Positions 39,141 through 49,321 of a stretch of DNA of 64,000 nucleotides are shown here, one piece after another. A program made the position numbers and the translations under genes. The notes beneath the pieces were generated by a model. It made no database searches. It had not been told where the DNA came from and was given only the letters and a program-made list of their open reading frames with translations. Source of the stretch: Staphylococcus aureus (GTDB lineage: Bacteria; Bacillota; Bacilli; Staphylococcales; Staphylococcaceae). Numbering within the stretch: position 1 is the first letter of the stretch; each line of letters starts with the position of its first letter. The stretch spans positions 1,674,001 through 1,738,000 of the forward strand of contig NZ_CP011526.1 of assembly GCF_001027105.1 (NCBI RefSeq), given 5' to 3'.

Positions 39141-41771
39141 TTATTTTGCATCATACCAGGTTGCACCATAACTTGAGTCTACTTTTAATGGAACATCTAA
39201 TTGCAATGCATTTTCCATTATCTCTTCTACAAATTCACTAAATGAATCTACTTCTGACTTAGGTACTTCAAAAATTAATTCATCGTGTACTTGTAATAAT
39301 AGTTTAGCTTGATATGTTGTCTCTTTCATTTTTTGAGCAAATTTAACCATTGCCAGTTTAATGATATCTGCAGCACTGCCCTGTATTGGCGTATTCATAG
39401 CAGTACGTTCAGCAAAGCCGCGTAAATTAAAGTTACGACTCGTAATATCAGGAATATAGCGTCGACGATGTAGCAATGTTTCCACGTAACCTAAAGCTTT
39501 GGCATCTTTTACAATATCAGACATATATTGTTTTACACCTGGGAAACTAGCTAAATAATCATCAATGAATGCTTTTGCTTTTTTACGAGTAATACCTAAA
39601 CTTTGACTTAAACCATAATCACTTATCCCATAAACAATTCCAAAGTTAACTGCTTTTGCTTGACGACGCATTAAACTATCGACTTGATCAGCTTCTACAC
39701 CAAATACTTTCATAGCAGTTGCTGTATGAATATCATCGCCGTTGATAAATGCTTCTTTCATACTCTCATCTTGTGTAATGTGTGCTAATACACGCAATTC
39801 AATTTGAGAATAATCTGCTGATAATATAACGCTATCTTTTGAAGTTGGTTTAAAGGCTTTTCTTATTTTACGCCCTTCTTCAAGTCTAACCGGAATATTT
39901 TGTAAATTAGGATCTACACTTGATAAACGTCCAGTTTGCGCTAAAGTTTGATTAAAACGTGTATGGATACGTTGATCATCACTAATTACCTTTTGCAATC
40001 CTTCAACATAAGTAGACTGTAACTTAGATAATTGACGATATTCTAAAATATAATCAATGATAGGATGTTCACCTTGCAATTGCTCTAAGACATCTACAGC
40101 AGTAGAATATCCTGTTTTCGTCTTTTTAATAACAGGTAATTGTAATGTCTCAAACAATACAACACCTAATTGCTTAGGAGAATTTATATTAAAATCTTCA
40201 CCAGCTGCATCATGGATATTTCGAATCAAGACGTCTAATTTTTCTTGAATTTCTTTTTCCATTTCTTCTAAATCATGAACATCTGTAAATATACCAATTT
40301 CTTCCATTTCACTTAAAATCTTAGCTAGCGGTAGCTCTAAATCAGCCAAGAGTTCTACCTGATTGTATTCTTCTAATTGTTTATCCATATTTGGTTTCGC
40401 AAAGTAAATTGCATCAGTAATAGAAGCAACATATGGATTTAAAACATCATCTTCAGGTACCTTAAATTTCTTACCTTTTCCATATATACTCACATCGTCT
40501 TTCACAAAACTTTGACCGTACAATGAAACAACTGATTGAACATCACTAATCGTACGAGATGGATCAATTATATAACTGGCCAACATAATATCGAAAGAAA
40601 TATTTTGAATATCAATCCCCAATCTATGTGATGCTACATATGTTTTTTTAGCATCATATACGACTTTTTTCGAATTCGGATTTTCTAACCATGAAACTAG
40701 TTCGACATAATTATTTATGTCATCCGCATTAATTACAATATGTTTCTCACCTGTAAATAAAGAGAATTTTAAAATATTATTTCGCAAATAGTTACCACCG
40801 TCTAATTCGAAATGGATGGCCGCTTCTTTCAATGAAGTAAAATCAATATTATCAAAAGACGTTTCAATTTCAAATGTCTTTTCTATTGCATCTTCAACGC
40901 TTGCTGATTGATCAATGTCAGCCAACAATTGTTTGAATTCTAACTTCTTAAACAATTCGATTTTTTCTTGTTGTTCATCTTGATGAGTCATTAACGTATC
41001 TTCAAGTTTTACTTCAATCGGACTATCTACATTAATCGTTGCTAATTCTTTACTCATTAATGCATCTTCTTTGCTATTTTGAAGTTTTTCTTTTAACTTT
41101 TTACCTGAAATTTCATCTAAATGTTCATAGACACCTTCTACTGTGTCAAATTGGTTTAGCAATTTTATTGCTGTTTTCTCTCCAACACCTGCAACACCTG
41201 GTATATTATCAGAAGTATCTCCCATTAATCCTTTCATATCAATAATTTGATTAGGTGTTAACCCGTTGTATTTTTCCGCAATAAAGTCAGGTGTATAATG
41301 ATCAACATCAGTAACACCTTTTTTAGTGTAATAAATGGTTACATTATCCGTTGCAAGTTGTGTTAAATCTCGGTCTCCCGTAATAATAATTGTCTGAAAG
41401 CCCGCTTTATCTGCTTCTTTACTTAAAGTTCCGATAATATCATCTGCCTCATAGTTATCTAATTCATAACGTTTAATATGATAAGCATCTAATAATTGGC
41501 GAATATAAGGAAATTGCTCACTTAGTTCAGGCGGCGTTTTCTGGCGTCCACCTTTATATTCACTATATTTTTCATGTCTGAAAGTCGTTTTACCTGCATC
41601 AAACGCTACTAAAAAATGATTTGGCTTTTCTTCTTTTAAAATCTTCTCTAGTAACATTGCAAAACCATATACTGCATTGGTATGAATGCCTGCTTTGTTT
41701 GATAACAAAGGTAATGCATAAAAAGCTCTAAAACTTAAGCTATTACCATCGATTAATACTAATTTATTCAC
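39141..41771 (-). CDS. polA: PolA, DNA polymerase I
   Basis: 876 aa. The 5'-3' exonuclease domain (residues 1-290; GDRDLTQLA, GLMGDTSDNIPGVAGVGEKTA) and polymerase domain (DYSQIELRVLAHI, RRQAKAVNFGIVYG, QVHDELIFEVP) are intact. In the middle 3'-5' exonuclease-like domain the usual D-x-E metal motif is absent (IHFELDGGNY), as in other Bacillales, so proofreading is probably lost. Acts in Okazaki processing and repair. Confidence 0.97.
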   Translation of the reverse strand: MNKLVLIDGNSLSFRAFYALPLLSNKAGIHTNAVYGFAMLLEKILKEEKPNHFLVAFDAGKTTFRHEKYSEYKGGRQKTPPELSEQFPYIRQLLDAYHIKRYELDNYEADDIIGTLSKEADKAGFQTIIITGDRDLTQLATDNVTIYYTKKGVTDVDHYTPDFIAEKYNGLTPNQIIDMKGLMGDTSDNIPGVAGVGEKTAIKLLNQFDTVEGVYEHLDEISGKKLKEKLQNSKEDALMSKELATINVDSPIEVKLEDTLMTHQDEQQEKIELFKKLEFKQLLADIDQSASVEDAIEKTFEIETSFDNIDFTSLKEAAIHFELDGGNYLRNNILKFSLFTGEKHIVINADDINNYVELVSWLENPNSKKVVYDAKKTYVASHRLGIDIQNISFDIMLASYIIDPSRTISDVQSVVSLYGQSFVKDDVSIYGKGKKFKVPEDDVLNPYVASITDAIYFAKPNMDKQLEEYNQVELLADLELPLAKILSEMEEIGIFTDVHDLEEMEKEIQEKLDVLIRNIHDAAGEDFNINSPKQLGVVLFETLQLPVIKKTKTGYSTAVDVLEQLQGEHPIIDYILEYRQLSKLQSTYVEGLQKVISDDQRIHTRFNQTLAQTGRLSSVDPNLQNIPVRLEEGRKIRKAFKPTSKDSVILSADYSQIELRVLAHITQDESMKEAFINGDDIHTATAMKVFGVEADQVDSLMRRQAKAVNFGIVYGISDYGLSQSLGITRKKAKAFIDDYLASFPGVKQYMSDIVKDAKALGYVETLLHRRRYIPDITSRNFNLRGFAERTAMNTPIQGSAADIIKLAMVKFAQKMKETTYQAKLLLQVHDELIFEVPKSEVDSFSEFVEEIMENALQLDVPLKVDSSYGATWYDAK

Positions 41772-41919
41772 AATTTTAACCTCCAGAACTAATTTATATA
41801 TATTTTAGCATATTCGACTGTGATGTCGTAATTAAAGAAACTATCTCATAGAGTATTTATACACGACCTAATTTCAAATAAAACAAGTGCCTATATAGAC
41901 TTAGCTAAAAAATAAAAAA

Positions 41920-42012
41920 GACATAATCATGATTGTTCTTGATGAGCACTCCATAAAGTCAGGTTAAAAGTCCAACTTTTGAGATGCACATTATCATTTC
42001 ATGATTATGTCT
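41920..42012 (-). terminator. Long-loop hairpin after the 500-aa membrane protein gene
   Basis: Perfect 14-bp inverted repeat AGACATAATCATGA/TCATGATTATGTCT spans a 65-base loop that holds a second small palindrome (AAAAGTCCAACTTTT). A T run follows on the minus strand. It may be a terminator or a small structured RNA. Confidence 0.6.
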
Positions 42013-42064
42013 ACTTTTTAATATTTTTATGCTGCTATTTTAAATTTTTATAGGTAAGAATAAG

Positions 42065-43567
42065 TTATGAATCGTCTGAACCAAATGGAATATATTTAAC
42101 TTTGGTCATTTTCGGTAATTCTTCATAATTATTAAACCACTCTTGGTAATTTTTATTGATTGGTGACGGATGATGCATATAATGTTCAAACGGCAATGAT
42201 TCCACTGTATAAACCTCTTGTCGTGGATGATCTTTAATTTGTTGTTTTAATAACTGAACTCTTTTTTCATGTTCATAATGAACATAAATAAATGCACTAA
42301 GATATATCACAGCTAAAACTAGTGATGCACCTTTAATAAAATTAACATTGATTGACTTATATTTCCGAAATTCTTTTAATAAAATAATTAAAATGATTAC
42401 ATGTATCGTATAAACAATCAAAAAATTACCTGGTTCTATTGGAGTAACAATGACTAGTGTCGACGCCGAAACACATATTGCAATAAGTAAGGAATATAAA
42501 GTGATTTGTGTTTTACGATCATTAATAGACAAATAAATACCTACAAATATCGAAAACGCAAAGTAACCACATACAATTACGTTCACAAAACCAACCAATC
42601 CAATATCTGTATTTTTATTTAATAAAAACTGATTGTAAAATAGTAAATAATAAAGCGGTAAAGTGATAAATCCTATCATAATGATACGACGCTTTAATAT
42701 TGTTAAATGTACATACCGATCACTTCTAAGCAGTAGATAAATAATAAGCGCTGCAATCATACTTAAAATTATAATCTGACTGAAAATGACACCATATGGA
42801 AGTGACGTTGATATCATTTCTGCAAATTTTGAAAAGATACCTTGATTATTTGAAACTTGTTGATATTCTGATCCTTCAAATAAAATTTTGCGATAATTTG
42901 GATTGGAAAACATAATGATTGTACCTATAGTAGCAATCATAAATGAAAACAATAATTTATAATTAAGTGTTCGATTTGCAGTAAATTCATACAGAAAAGC
43001 TAAAATTAAAATGATACAGTGGAATAATGTCACATTCTCCATAAATAATTGACCGAAGAAGCATAAAACATAGAATAGTACAGTAACACTTACCGGCTGC
43101 TTTTCTTTATATATAATTGCATTAATACAATAATAAATAATAAAGAGTGAAATTAGTGTTGATGTCGCATAATTATAAAATCCTGCAAACCAGCCATATG
43201 TATCTGCATAAATAGCACTTGGTAAAATTAACATTAAAGAAAATGCTAACAAATAATAGCTTGTCCACGCTTTACAACGTGTAATGTGCATAATCATCCA
43301 AATGATGCCCATACTAATGAGGCCATATGAAAGCCAACGTAACCAGCTTACATGTACAGCTATAATTTCAAAGATATTTCCGATATAGCGACCATTAAGT
43401 GATGCAAATCCTACTTTTAAAATATCAGTATTATAATTGCTAAACCATTGTAAATCATCGTGCATGAGTGGTAGTAAGATACCCATAAAAGTATAAAACA
43501 ATAATATCGCAATTAATATCAAAGTTGTCTTGTGTAATTGAATTGTTTTCACTTTGCTAATCCTCAA
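42065..43567 (-). CDS. Polytopic membrane protein, DUF6056-like
   Basis: 500 aa with about 11-12 hydrophobic segments and a hydrophilic C-terminal tail of some 70 residues (about 430-500). The first outside loop contains HDDLQWFSNY and FASLNGRYIGN, an acidic pair and NGR motif that recall DUF6056 and, more loosely, GT-C glycosyltransferases. The function is unknown; a lipid-linked sugar transferase is only a guess. It is monocistronic, downstream of phoR by 480 bases and upstream of polA. No neighbour suggests a pathway. Confidence 0.7.
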   Translation of the reverse strand: MRISKVKTIQLHKTTLILIAILLFYTFMGILLPLMHDDLQWFSNYNTDILKVGFASLNGRYIGNIFEIIAVHVSWLRWLSYGLISMGIIWMIMHITRCKAWTSYYLLAFSLMLILPSAIYADTYGWFAGFYNYATSTLISLFIIYYCINAIIYKEKQPVSVTVLFYVLCFFGQLFMENVTLFHCIILILAFLYEFTANRTLNYKLLFSFMIATIGTIIMFSNPNYRKILFEGSEYQQVSNNQGIFSKFAEMISTSLPYGVIFSQIIILSMIAALIIYLLLRSDRYVHLTILKRRIIMIGFITLPLYYLLFYNQFLLNKNTDIGLVGFVNVIVCGYFAFSIFVGIYLSINDRKTQITLYSLLIAICVSASTLVIVTPIEPGNFLIVYTIHVIILIILLKEFRKYKSINVNFIKGASLVLAVIYLSAFIYVHYEHEKRVQLLKQQIKDHPRQEVYTVESLPFEHYMHHPSPINKNYQEWFNNYEELPKMTKVKYIPFGSDDS

Positions 43568-43997
43568 ATCTAGTTAAATTTTCCTCAACTTGTAGGTCGA
43601 AAAATTAATTCAATATTTTTAATGTATTTCTAATTTTCACCTATGCATGTTTCCTCAATCAAATTAGATAAACAAGGTATTTAATATTACTTTCAACAAT
43701 TTATCTAAATCGCCCCTCGTCTTTTTCTATGACGAATGATTACACTTGTCTATTCAAGTGTTTAAATTAAGATTTATTTCCGTTCAAATAAAACTTATTA
43801 CTTTTTAATTAAGCATCTATTTCAAGCGCGTTACTAAAATTTCTTTATTATAATAAATATATTATAAAATTGCTTGATTCACAACAATCTATTACTTATA
43901 ACTTACAAATCGACATATACAAATGACAAAATTGACAACCGAATTTATTCCACTTCATTAACTCTAATTTAATACCAATAGAGATTTGAACGAAATA
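43568..43997. other. AT-rich gap between phoR and the 500-aa gene
   Basis: About 430 bases without a supported gene. It should contain the promoter of the 500-aa membrane protein. Otherwise I see no convincing small gene, repeat or structured RNA. Confidence 0.5.
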
Positions 43998-44002
43998 AAA
44001 AA

Positions 44003-44040
44003 GCAGCAACAACTTCGTGAAAAATACACGCGCTGTTACC
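44003..44040 (-). terminator. Terminator after phoR
   Basis: Imperfect stem (GTAACAGC...CGTG pairing with CACG...GTTGTTGC) with a T run in the minus direction, 11 bases beyond the phoR stop. Confidence 0.65.
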
Positions 44041-44050
44041 ACTTTAATTT

Positions 44051-45715
44051 TTATTCTTTATAATCTTTTAGAATAACTTTGAACGTTGAGCCTTTGCCAA
44101 CTTGACTATTCACTTCAATATTGCCTTGGTGGGCCTCTACTATATGCTTTGTAATTGATAATCCAAGACCTGTCCCACCAGAATCTCTACTTCGTGCTTT
44201 ATCTACTCTATAAAATCTTTCAAAAATACGTTGTTGGTCTTCTAATTTAATACCTATACCAAAATCTTGTACTTCGAAAATGACACGAAAGTCATCTCGA
44301 TACACACGAACGTTAATATCTCCATCTTCATAAGAATAGTTAATTGCATTCGTTAACAAATTCGTGATAACTTGAGCAATTTTACTTTCTTGTGCTTTAA
44401 CAATGACATCTTTTTCAATATCAGTATGAATGGAAATATTTTTTTGATTGGCTTGAGTCATCATATTATCAATAATACGCCGCGTTAAATCTGATAAATT
44501 CATATAGTCTGTATCTAACTCTGTATGTTGCTCAATATGCGATAAATCTAACAGATCTGTTACTAAAGATTCTATTCGATTTGATTCTTTTAAAATTATG
44601 TTTAAAAACATGTCTAATGATTCCGCATCATTTTTTGCACCATCAATAAGCGTTTCAGCAAACCCCTTAATTGAAGTAATAGGTGTTTTTAATTCATGTG
44701 AAACATTTGCTACAAATTCACGTCTTAGATTTTCAAGTTGTTTCAGATTTGTTATATCATGCATCACAACTAAAATCCCTTGCAAACTTTTTTGAGACCT
44801 AGTTAAAATCGGAACGCATGAAATATCAAAGTACTTGGCATGGACTTGGTTTATTGCAACTTCCAATTGTTCATAAATAGGTTTTTCAACTTTAAAACTT
44901 TCTAAAATTAATTGCTCAATTTCAGTATTAACATAGCCGTGATAGCCTACTTGTTCAATATTATGCGAGATGTTGAACTGTTCATAATACGCTTTATTTG
45001 CAACAACGATTTTTCCATTTCGATCTATCATTAAAATAGCACTTGGAATATTTTCAATCGTTGTTTTTAAACGGTTGGATTGAATTTTTTGCTCATTATT
45101 AAGCTTTTGAAGGCGTCGTGCTAAATCATTGGTAGACACAAAAAGCGCTTTAGTTTCTACAACATTACTTTCAGGTACACGTATGTGATAATAACCATTT
45201 GCCAACAATTGTGTTGCATAAGTAACTTCTTGAATGGGACGGATTAATGTACGCTTAAAACTACGGCTTGCAAAATACAGACAAATGAGTACAACTAAAC
45301 ATGTCAAAATAAGATATTTCCACAACGTCCAATGCATTTCTGTAATATCGTTATTGTAACCTTTAATCCATACATGATAACCGTTAACCTTCTTATTAAA
45401 AATAAAAACGTCCCTTTTTTGAATATAGCTATCACTATTTGGGATAGCTTTCAGTTTGCCACTACTAAACACCTTTTTATCATGCTTAGTTATCAATAAA
45501 TCTATATTTTGCTGTTTTACAATTTTTTTAACTTTATCAATCTCATTATCTTGGACTAAATAAATATATGATCTTGCATCTGTTGCTAGAGCTTGTTCGT
45601 GTTTTTCTGATAAAACATATGTGATGGAAGCGTGAATAATAATGCCTAATGTAACAAAACTGATAATTAATATACTGCTTATCAATAACATTAAGCGGTG
45701 GTGAAACTTCATCAT
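44051..45715 (-). CDS. phoR: PhoR, phosphate-starvation sensor histidine kinase
   Basis: 554 aa. Two membrane helices (about residues 8-30 and 132-150) enclose an extracytoplasmic sensor domain. HAMP (about 150-205), PAS (about 215-325), HisKA with phospho-acceptor His340 in FVANVSHELKTPITS, and the HATPase with DFGIGIKLEDQ and GTGLGLSI follow. It overlaps the phoP stop by four bases (ATGA). It phosphorylates PhoP when phosphate is scarce. Confidence 0.93.
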   Translation of the reverse strand: MMKFHHRLMLLISSILIISFVTLGIIIHASITYVLSEKHEQALATDARSYIYLVQDNEIDKVKKIVKQQNIDLLITKHDKKVFSSGKLKAIPNSDSYIQKRDVFIFNKKVNGYHVWIKGYNNDITEMHWTLWKYLILTCLVVLICLYFASRSFKRTLIRPIQEVTYATQLLANGYYHIRVPESNVVETKALFVSTNDLARRLQKLNNEQKIQSNRLKTTIENIPSAILMIDRNGKIVVANKAYYEQFNISHNIEQVGYHGYVNTEIEQLILESFKVEKPIYEQLEVAINQVHAKYFDISCVPILTRSQKSLQGILVVMHDITNLKQLENLRREFVANVSHELKTPITSIKGFAETLIDGAKNDAESLDMFLNIILKESNRIESLVTDLLDLSHIEQHTELDTDYMNLSDLTRRIIDNMMTQANQKNISIHTDIEKDVIVKAQESKIAQVITNLLTNAINYSYEDGDINVRVYRDDFRVIFEVQDFGIGIKLEDQQRIFERFYRVDKARSRDSGGTGLGLSITKHIVEAHQGNIEVNSQVGKGSTFKVILKDYKE

Positions 45716-46416
45716 TGTTCTTTAGGTCTTTCCAATTTATAGCCTAAGCCACGCACAGTTTTAATAAGTTGTGGCTTCTTAGGATTATCTTCTAATTTAT
45801 CTCTTAAATGACTGATATGTACATCAACAATTCTTGAGTCTCCTGCAAATTCATAATTCCATACCGTATTTAACATATGCTCTCTCGTAATGACTCTGCC
45901 TTGTCTTTCTATCAAATAAAGCAAGAGTTCAAATTCTTTCGGTGTTAGCTCCAATAACTCATTATGCTTATATACTTCAAAATAATCGGGTCTAATACGT
46001 ATCGATCCGATGGTAATATCATCGTCAATCTCTTCTACTTCTTTTACAAATTGAGAACGTCTTAAAATGGCTTTCACACGGGCAACAACTTCTCTAGGTG
46101 AAAAAGGCTTAGTCATATAGTCATCGGCACCTAATTCTAAACCTAATACCCGATCAAATTCATCATTTTTCGCCGTTAACATTAATATAGGGACTAAATT
46201 TTTATTTGTTCTTACAGTCTTACATACGTCAATGCCATCTTTTTTAGGTAGCATAACATCTAAAATAATTAAATCTGGCTGTTCACTTTCTACCTTTTCT
46301 AAAGCCTCATCACCATCAAATGCGACAACAACTTCATAACCAGCTGTTTCTAAGTTATATTTAAGTAATGTTACGATTGAATGTTCGTCATCTACTACCA
46401 ACACTTTTTGCGACAT
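45712..46416 (-). CDS. phoP: PhoP, phosphate response regulator
   Basis: 234 aa, OmpR family. Receiver domain with acidic D9-D10, phospho-acceptor Asp53 (LIILDVMLPKKDG) and the KPF lysine. The C-terminal winged helix (about residues 130-230) includes LTPKEFELLLYL and RIVDVHISHLRDKL. It activates phosphate uptake genes. Four phased TTTACA-type repeats lie in its upstream region, suggesting autoregulation. Confidence 0.95.
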   Translation of the reverse strand: MSQKVLVVDDEHSIVTLLKYNLETAGYEVVVAFDGDEALEKVESEQPDLIILDVMLPKKDGIDVCKTVRTNKNLVPILMLTAKNDEFDRVLGLELGADDYMTKPFSPREVVARVKAILRRSQFVKEVEEIDDDITIGSIRIRPDYFEVYKHNELLELTPKEFELLLYLIERQGRVITREHMLNTVWNYEFAGDSRIVDVHISHLRDKLEDNPKKPQLIKTVRGLGYKLERPKEQ

Positions 46417-46448
46417 GGTATGCCTCCCTAACTTATAATTATATTTAC

Positions 46449-46454
46449 ATTATA
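46449..46454 (-). promoter_or_regulatory. -10 element of phoP
   Basis: Minus-strand TATAAT about 33 bases before the phoP ATG; the -35 region is poor, as expected of an activated promoter. Confidence 0.45.
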
Positions 46455-46481
46455 ACCGAACTATTTATAAAAATAACATCC

Positions 46482-46519
46482 TACACATTATCTTTACACA
46501 TTTTTTACATTACTTTACA
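46482..46519 (+). promoter_or_regulatory. Putative Pho box upstream of phoP
   Basis: Four direct hexamers, TACACA (46482), TTTACA (46493), TTTACA (46504) and TTTACA (46514), occur at 11, 11 and 10 base intervals. This is the arrangement of the Bacillus PhoP box (TTAACA-like hexamers with about 5-base spacers). They lie about 30-65 bases upstream of the phoP -10. Confidence 0.6.
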
Positions 46520-46755
46520 TATAAATAAAATACTTCTTATATTTCCTTCTATCATTTGCATGACTTACTCTGGGACAACGAAATAAATTTTGTAAAAATA
46601 GCATTTCTATCCCACTACCTATGCATGAGTTTTACTCATTTATTCCTAAGCTTATGTACATATTCGCTTTGTCTAATGTGTAAGAAACACTACATAATCA
46701 ATCATTGGTGACTCTTTATTATTTCTATCCTGTTGCCAACTTCAATTCATTTAAA
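46520..46755. other. Gap between the Pho-box repeats and the icd terminator
   Basis: AT-rich and non-coding as far as I can see; no repeat or small gene with a good ribosome binding site was found. Confidence 0.45.
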
Positions 46756-46757
46756 AA

Positions 46758-46792
46758 GGCGAACCTAGCAATTAAAGTTGCTAGACTCACCT
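46758..46792 (-). terminator. Terminator after icd
   Basis: AGGCGAACCTAGCAA pairs with TTGCTAGACTCACCT with two mismatches, followed by a T run on the minus strand. Confidence 0.8.
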
Positions 46793-46805
46793 AATTTTAT
46801 TTTGC

Positions 46806-48074
46806 TTATTTTAAATTTTTAATCAATTCATCTGCAAATGCTGATGTAGAAACTTCTTCAGCACCATCCATTAAACGGGCAAAGTCATAAGTAACAACTT
46901 TTGAAGCAATTGTATCTTCAATTGAATCTGTAATCTTATCTGCCGCTTCTTGCCATCCTAAATGTTCTAACATTAATACAGAACTTAAAATTACTGAAGA
47001 TGGATTCACTTTATTTAAACCTGCATATTTTGGAGCTGTACCATGTGTTGCTTCAAAAATAGCATGACCTGTTTCATAATTAATGTTTGCACCTGGCGCA
47101 ATACCAATACCACCAACTTGTGCAGCTAAAGCATCTGAAATATAGTCACCATTCAAGTTCATAGTTGCTACAACATCATGCTCAGCTGGACGAGTTAAAA
47201 TTTGTTGTAAGAAAATGTCAGCAATAGAATCTTTAATGATAATCTTGCCTTCTTTTTCAGCTTTTTCTTGAGCAGCATTAGCAGCATCTCTGCCTTCATT
47301 TTCAACAATTTCGTCATATTGTTGCCAAGTGAATACTTGATCACCAAATTCAGATAATGCTAAATCGTAACCCCACTGCTTAAATGAGCCTTCTGTAAAT
47401 TTCATAATATTACCTTTATGAACTAAAGTAACTGATTTACGGTTATTATCGATAGCATATTGTATAGCTGCTCTAACTAATCGCTCAGTTCCTTCTTTAG
47501 AAACTGGTTTAATACCAATACCTGAAGTTTCTGGGAATCGAATGTTTGTCGCACCCATTTCGTTTTGTAAGAAGTCAATTACCTTTTTAACTTCTGTTGT
47601 ACCTTCTTTAAATTCAATACCAGCATAAATGTCTTCAGTATTTTCACGGAAAATAACCATATCAACATCTTGTGGACGTTTAACAGGTGATGGTACTCCT
47701 TTAAACCAACGTACCGGTCTTAAGCAAGTAAATAAATCTAATTCTTGGCGTAAAGCCACATTTAATGATCTAATACCACCACCAATTGGTGTTGTTAAAG
47801 GTCCTTTAACAGCAATTAAATATTCTTTAATTGTATCAAGTGTTTCTTGAGGTAACCATTCACCAGTTGTATCAAATGCTTTTTGGCCAGCTAGCACTTC
47901 TTTCCATTCAATGCGTTTTTCGCCATTATAGGCTTTCTCAACAGCAGCATCTATAACTCGGCTTGCTGCCTTCCAAATATCCGGTCCAATTCCATCACCG
48001 ATAATAAATGGGATAATTGGTTCATTAGGTACGTTTAATCCTTCAGTTCCTTGAGTAATTTTTTCTGCAGTCAT
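46806..48074 (-). CDS. icd: Icd, NADP-dependent isocitrate dehydrogenase
   Basis: 422 aa. Conserved GDGIGPDIW near the start, the substrate loop with the regulatory-type serine ([12 protein letters not shown]), [10 protein letters not shown], and the Mg-binding NLNGDYISD. Converts isocitrate to 2-oxoglutarate in the citric acid cycle. It follows citZ by 48 bases and shares its promoter. Confidence 0.96.
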   Translation of the reverse strand: MTAEKITQGTEGLNVPNEPIIPFIIGDGIGPDIWKAASRVIDAAVEKAYNGEKRIEWKEVLAGQKAFDTTGEWLPQETLDTIKEYLIAVKGPLTTPIGGGIRSLNVALRQELDLFTCLRPVRWFKGVPSPVKRPQDVDMVIFRENTEDIYAGIEFKEGTTEVKKVIDFLQNEMGATNIRFPETSGIGIKPVSKEGTERLVRAAIQYAIDNNRKSVTLVHKGNIMKFTEGSFKQWGYDLALSEFGDQVFTWQQYDEIVENEGRDAANAAQEKAEKEGKIIIKDSIADIFLQQILTRPAEHDVVATMNLNGDYISDALAAQVGGIGIAPGANINYETGHAIFEATHGTAPKYAGLNKVNPSSVILSSVLMLEHLGWQEAADKITDSIEDTIASKVVTYDFARLMDGAEEVSTSAFADELIKNLK

Positions 48075-48122
48075 AGTTATTTTACCTCCAAATTTTACAT
48101 CTTCATTTTTAATTTGTATTGA

Positions 48123-49244
48123 TTATTTTCTTTCTTCAAGCGGGATATACTTACGATTCGTTTCGCCAATATATTTCGCTCTAGGACGCATAATTCTATT
48201 ATCTTTATATTGTTCTAAAATATGAGCAATCCATCCTGCAGAACGACTTACAGCAAAGATTGGCGTGAATAAGTCATGAGGTATTTCCATACAGTGATAA
48301 ACACTCGCACTATAAAAATCAACATTAGGAATTAATCCTTTTTCTTCTGCCATACGTTTTTCCATTTTCACTGACATTTCAAATAATTCTTCACGACCAG
48401 CGTCTTTCGTAATTTGACGGCTCATTTCTCTTAAATATTTCGCTCTAGGATCACCATCTTTATATACACGATGACCGAAGCCCATTACTTTATCTTTATT
48501 AGCAAATTTTTCATCTAAGTAAGCATCAACATTTTCAATTGACCCAATCTCAGATAACATCGTCATAACTTGTTCGTTTGCACCACCATGTAATGGCCCT
48601 TTCAGAGAACCTACGGCTGCTACAATACCTGAGTACATATCTGACAATGATGATACCGCACAACGTGCCGTAAATGCAGATGCGTTCAACTCATGATCAG
48701 CGTGTAAAATAAGTGCTTTATTGAAGGCTTCTACTTCTATATCTGTTGGTAATTCCCCACGTAACATATATAGGAAGTTTGCCGCATAACTTAAGTCAGG
48801 ATTAGGCTTAAGTGGTTCTTTATCTTGTCTTACTCGAGCAAACGCTGTAACTAATGATGCTACTTTAGCCTGTATACGCATTGCTCTTTCATAACGATTT
48901 TCATCTGATTCATTTTCAGCATCAGGATCGAAATGTGCAATATATGATAATGACGTACGTAATGCTGTCATTGGATGCACGTGATCTGTAACATACTCCT
49001 CAAAATGTGTATACACACGAGGATTTAATGTCATGTATTGATTTAATTTCCCTTTTAGATGAGCAAGCTCTTCTTCGTTTAGCAATCTATAGTTCCATAA
49101 TAGGAAAATAACTTCTTCAAATTGCGCATTTTCAGCTAGATCATCAATATCATAGCCGGCATAAGTCAATTGACTTTCAATAATTGAACTTATTTTAGTC
49201 TCCGCTGCGATAACCCCTTCTAAACCTCTTTGTAATTCTGCCAT
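48123..49244 (-). CDS. citZ: CitZ, citrate synthase
   Basis: 373 aa. Catalytic histidines lie in LILHADHELNASAF and VMGFGHRVYKDGDPRA, and the aspartate in VDFYSASVYH. Condenses acetyl-CoA with oxaloacetate, the entry step of the citric acid cycle. First gene of citZ-icd, preceded by a well-formed promoter and a cre-like site. Confidence 0.96.
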   Translation of the reverse strand: MAELQRGLEGVIAAETKISSIIESQLTYAGYDIDDLAENAQFEEVIFLLWNYRLLNEEELAHLKGKLNQYMTLNPRVYTHFEEYVTDHVHPMTALRTSLSYIAHFDPDAENESDENRYERAMRIQAKVASLVTAFARVRQDKEPLKPNPDLSYAANFLYMLRGELPTDIEVEAFNKALILHADHELNASAFTARCAVSSLSDMYSGIVAAVGSLKGPLHGGANEQVMTMLSEIGSIENVDAYLDEKFANKDKVMGFGHRVYKDGDPRAKYLREMSRQITKDAGREELFEMSVKMEKRMAEEKGLIPNVDFYSASVYHCMEIPHDLFTPIFAVSRSAGWIAHILEQYKDNRIMRPRAKYIGETNRKYIPLEERK

Positions 49245-49271
49245 GATAAATTTCCCCTTTACTGTTTCTTT

Positions 49272-49287
49272 ATGAAATGGCTTTCAA
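49272..49287. promoter_or_regulatory. cre-like site at the citZ transcription start
   Basis: Read on the minus strand TTGAAAGCCATTTCAT matches the cre consensus with a single mismatch at the central G. It sits at about +1 of the citZ promoter, where CcpA binding would block transcription. In Bacillus citZ is under CcpA and CcpC. Confidence 0.5.
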
Positions 49288-49292
49288 CTAAT

Positions 49293-49321
49293 ATTATAGC
49301 TAAACGCATTTCGTTTGTGAA
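49293..49321 (-). promoter_or_regulatory. Promoter of citZ-icd
   Basis: Minus strand: -35 TTCACA (49316-49321), 17-base spacer, -10 TATAAT (49293-49298). The ATG follows about 48 bases after the -10. Confidence 0.72.
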
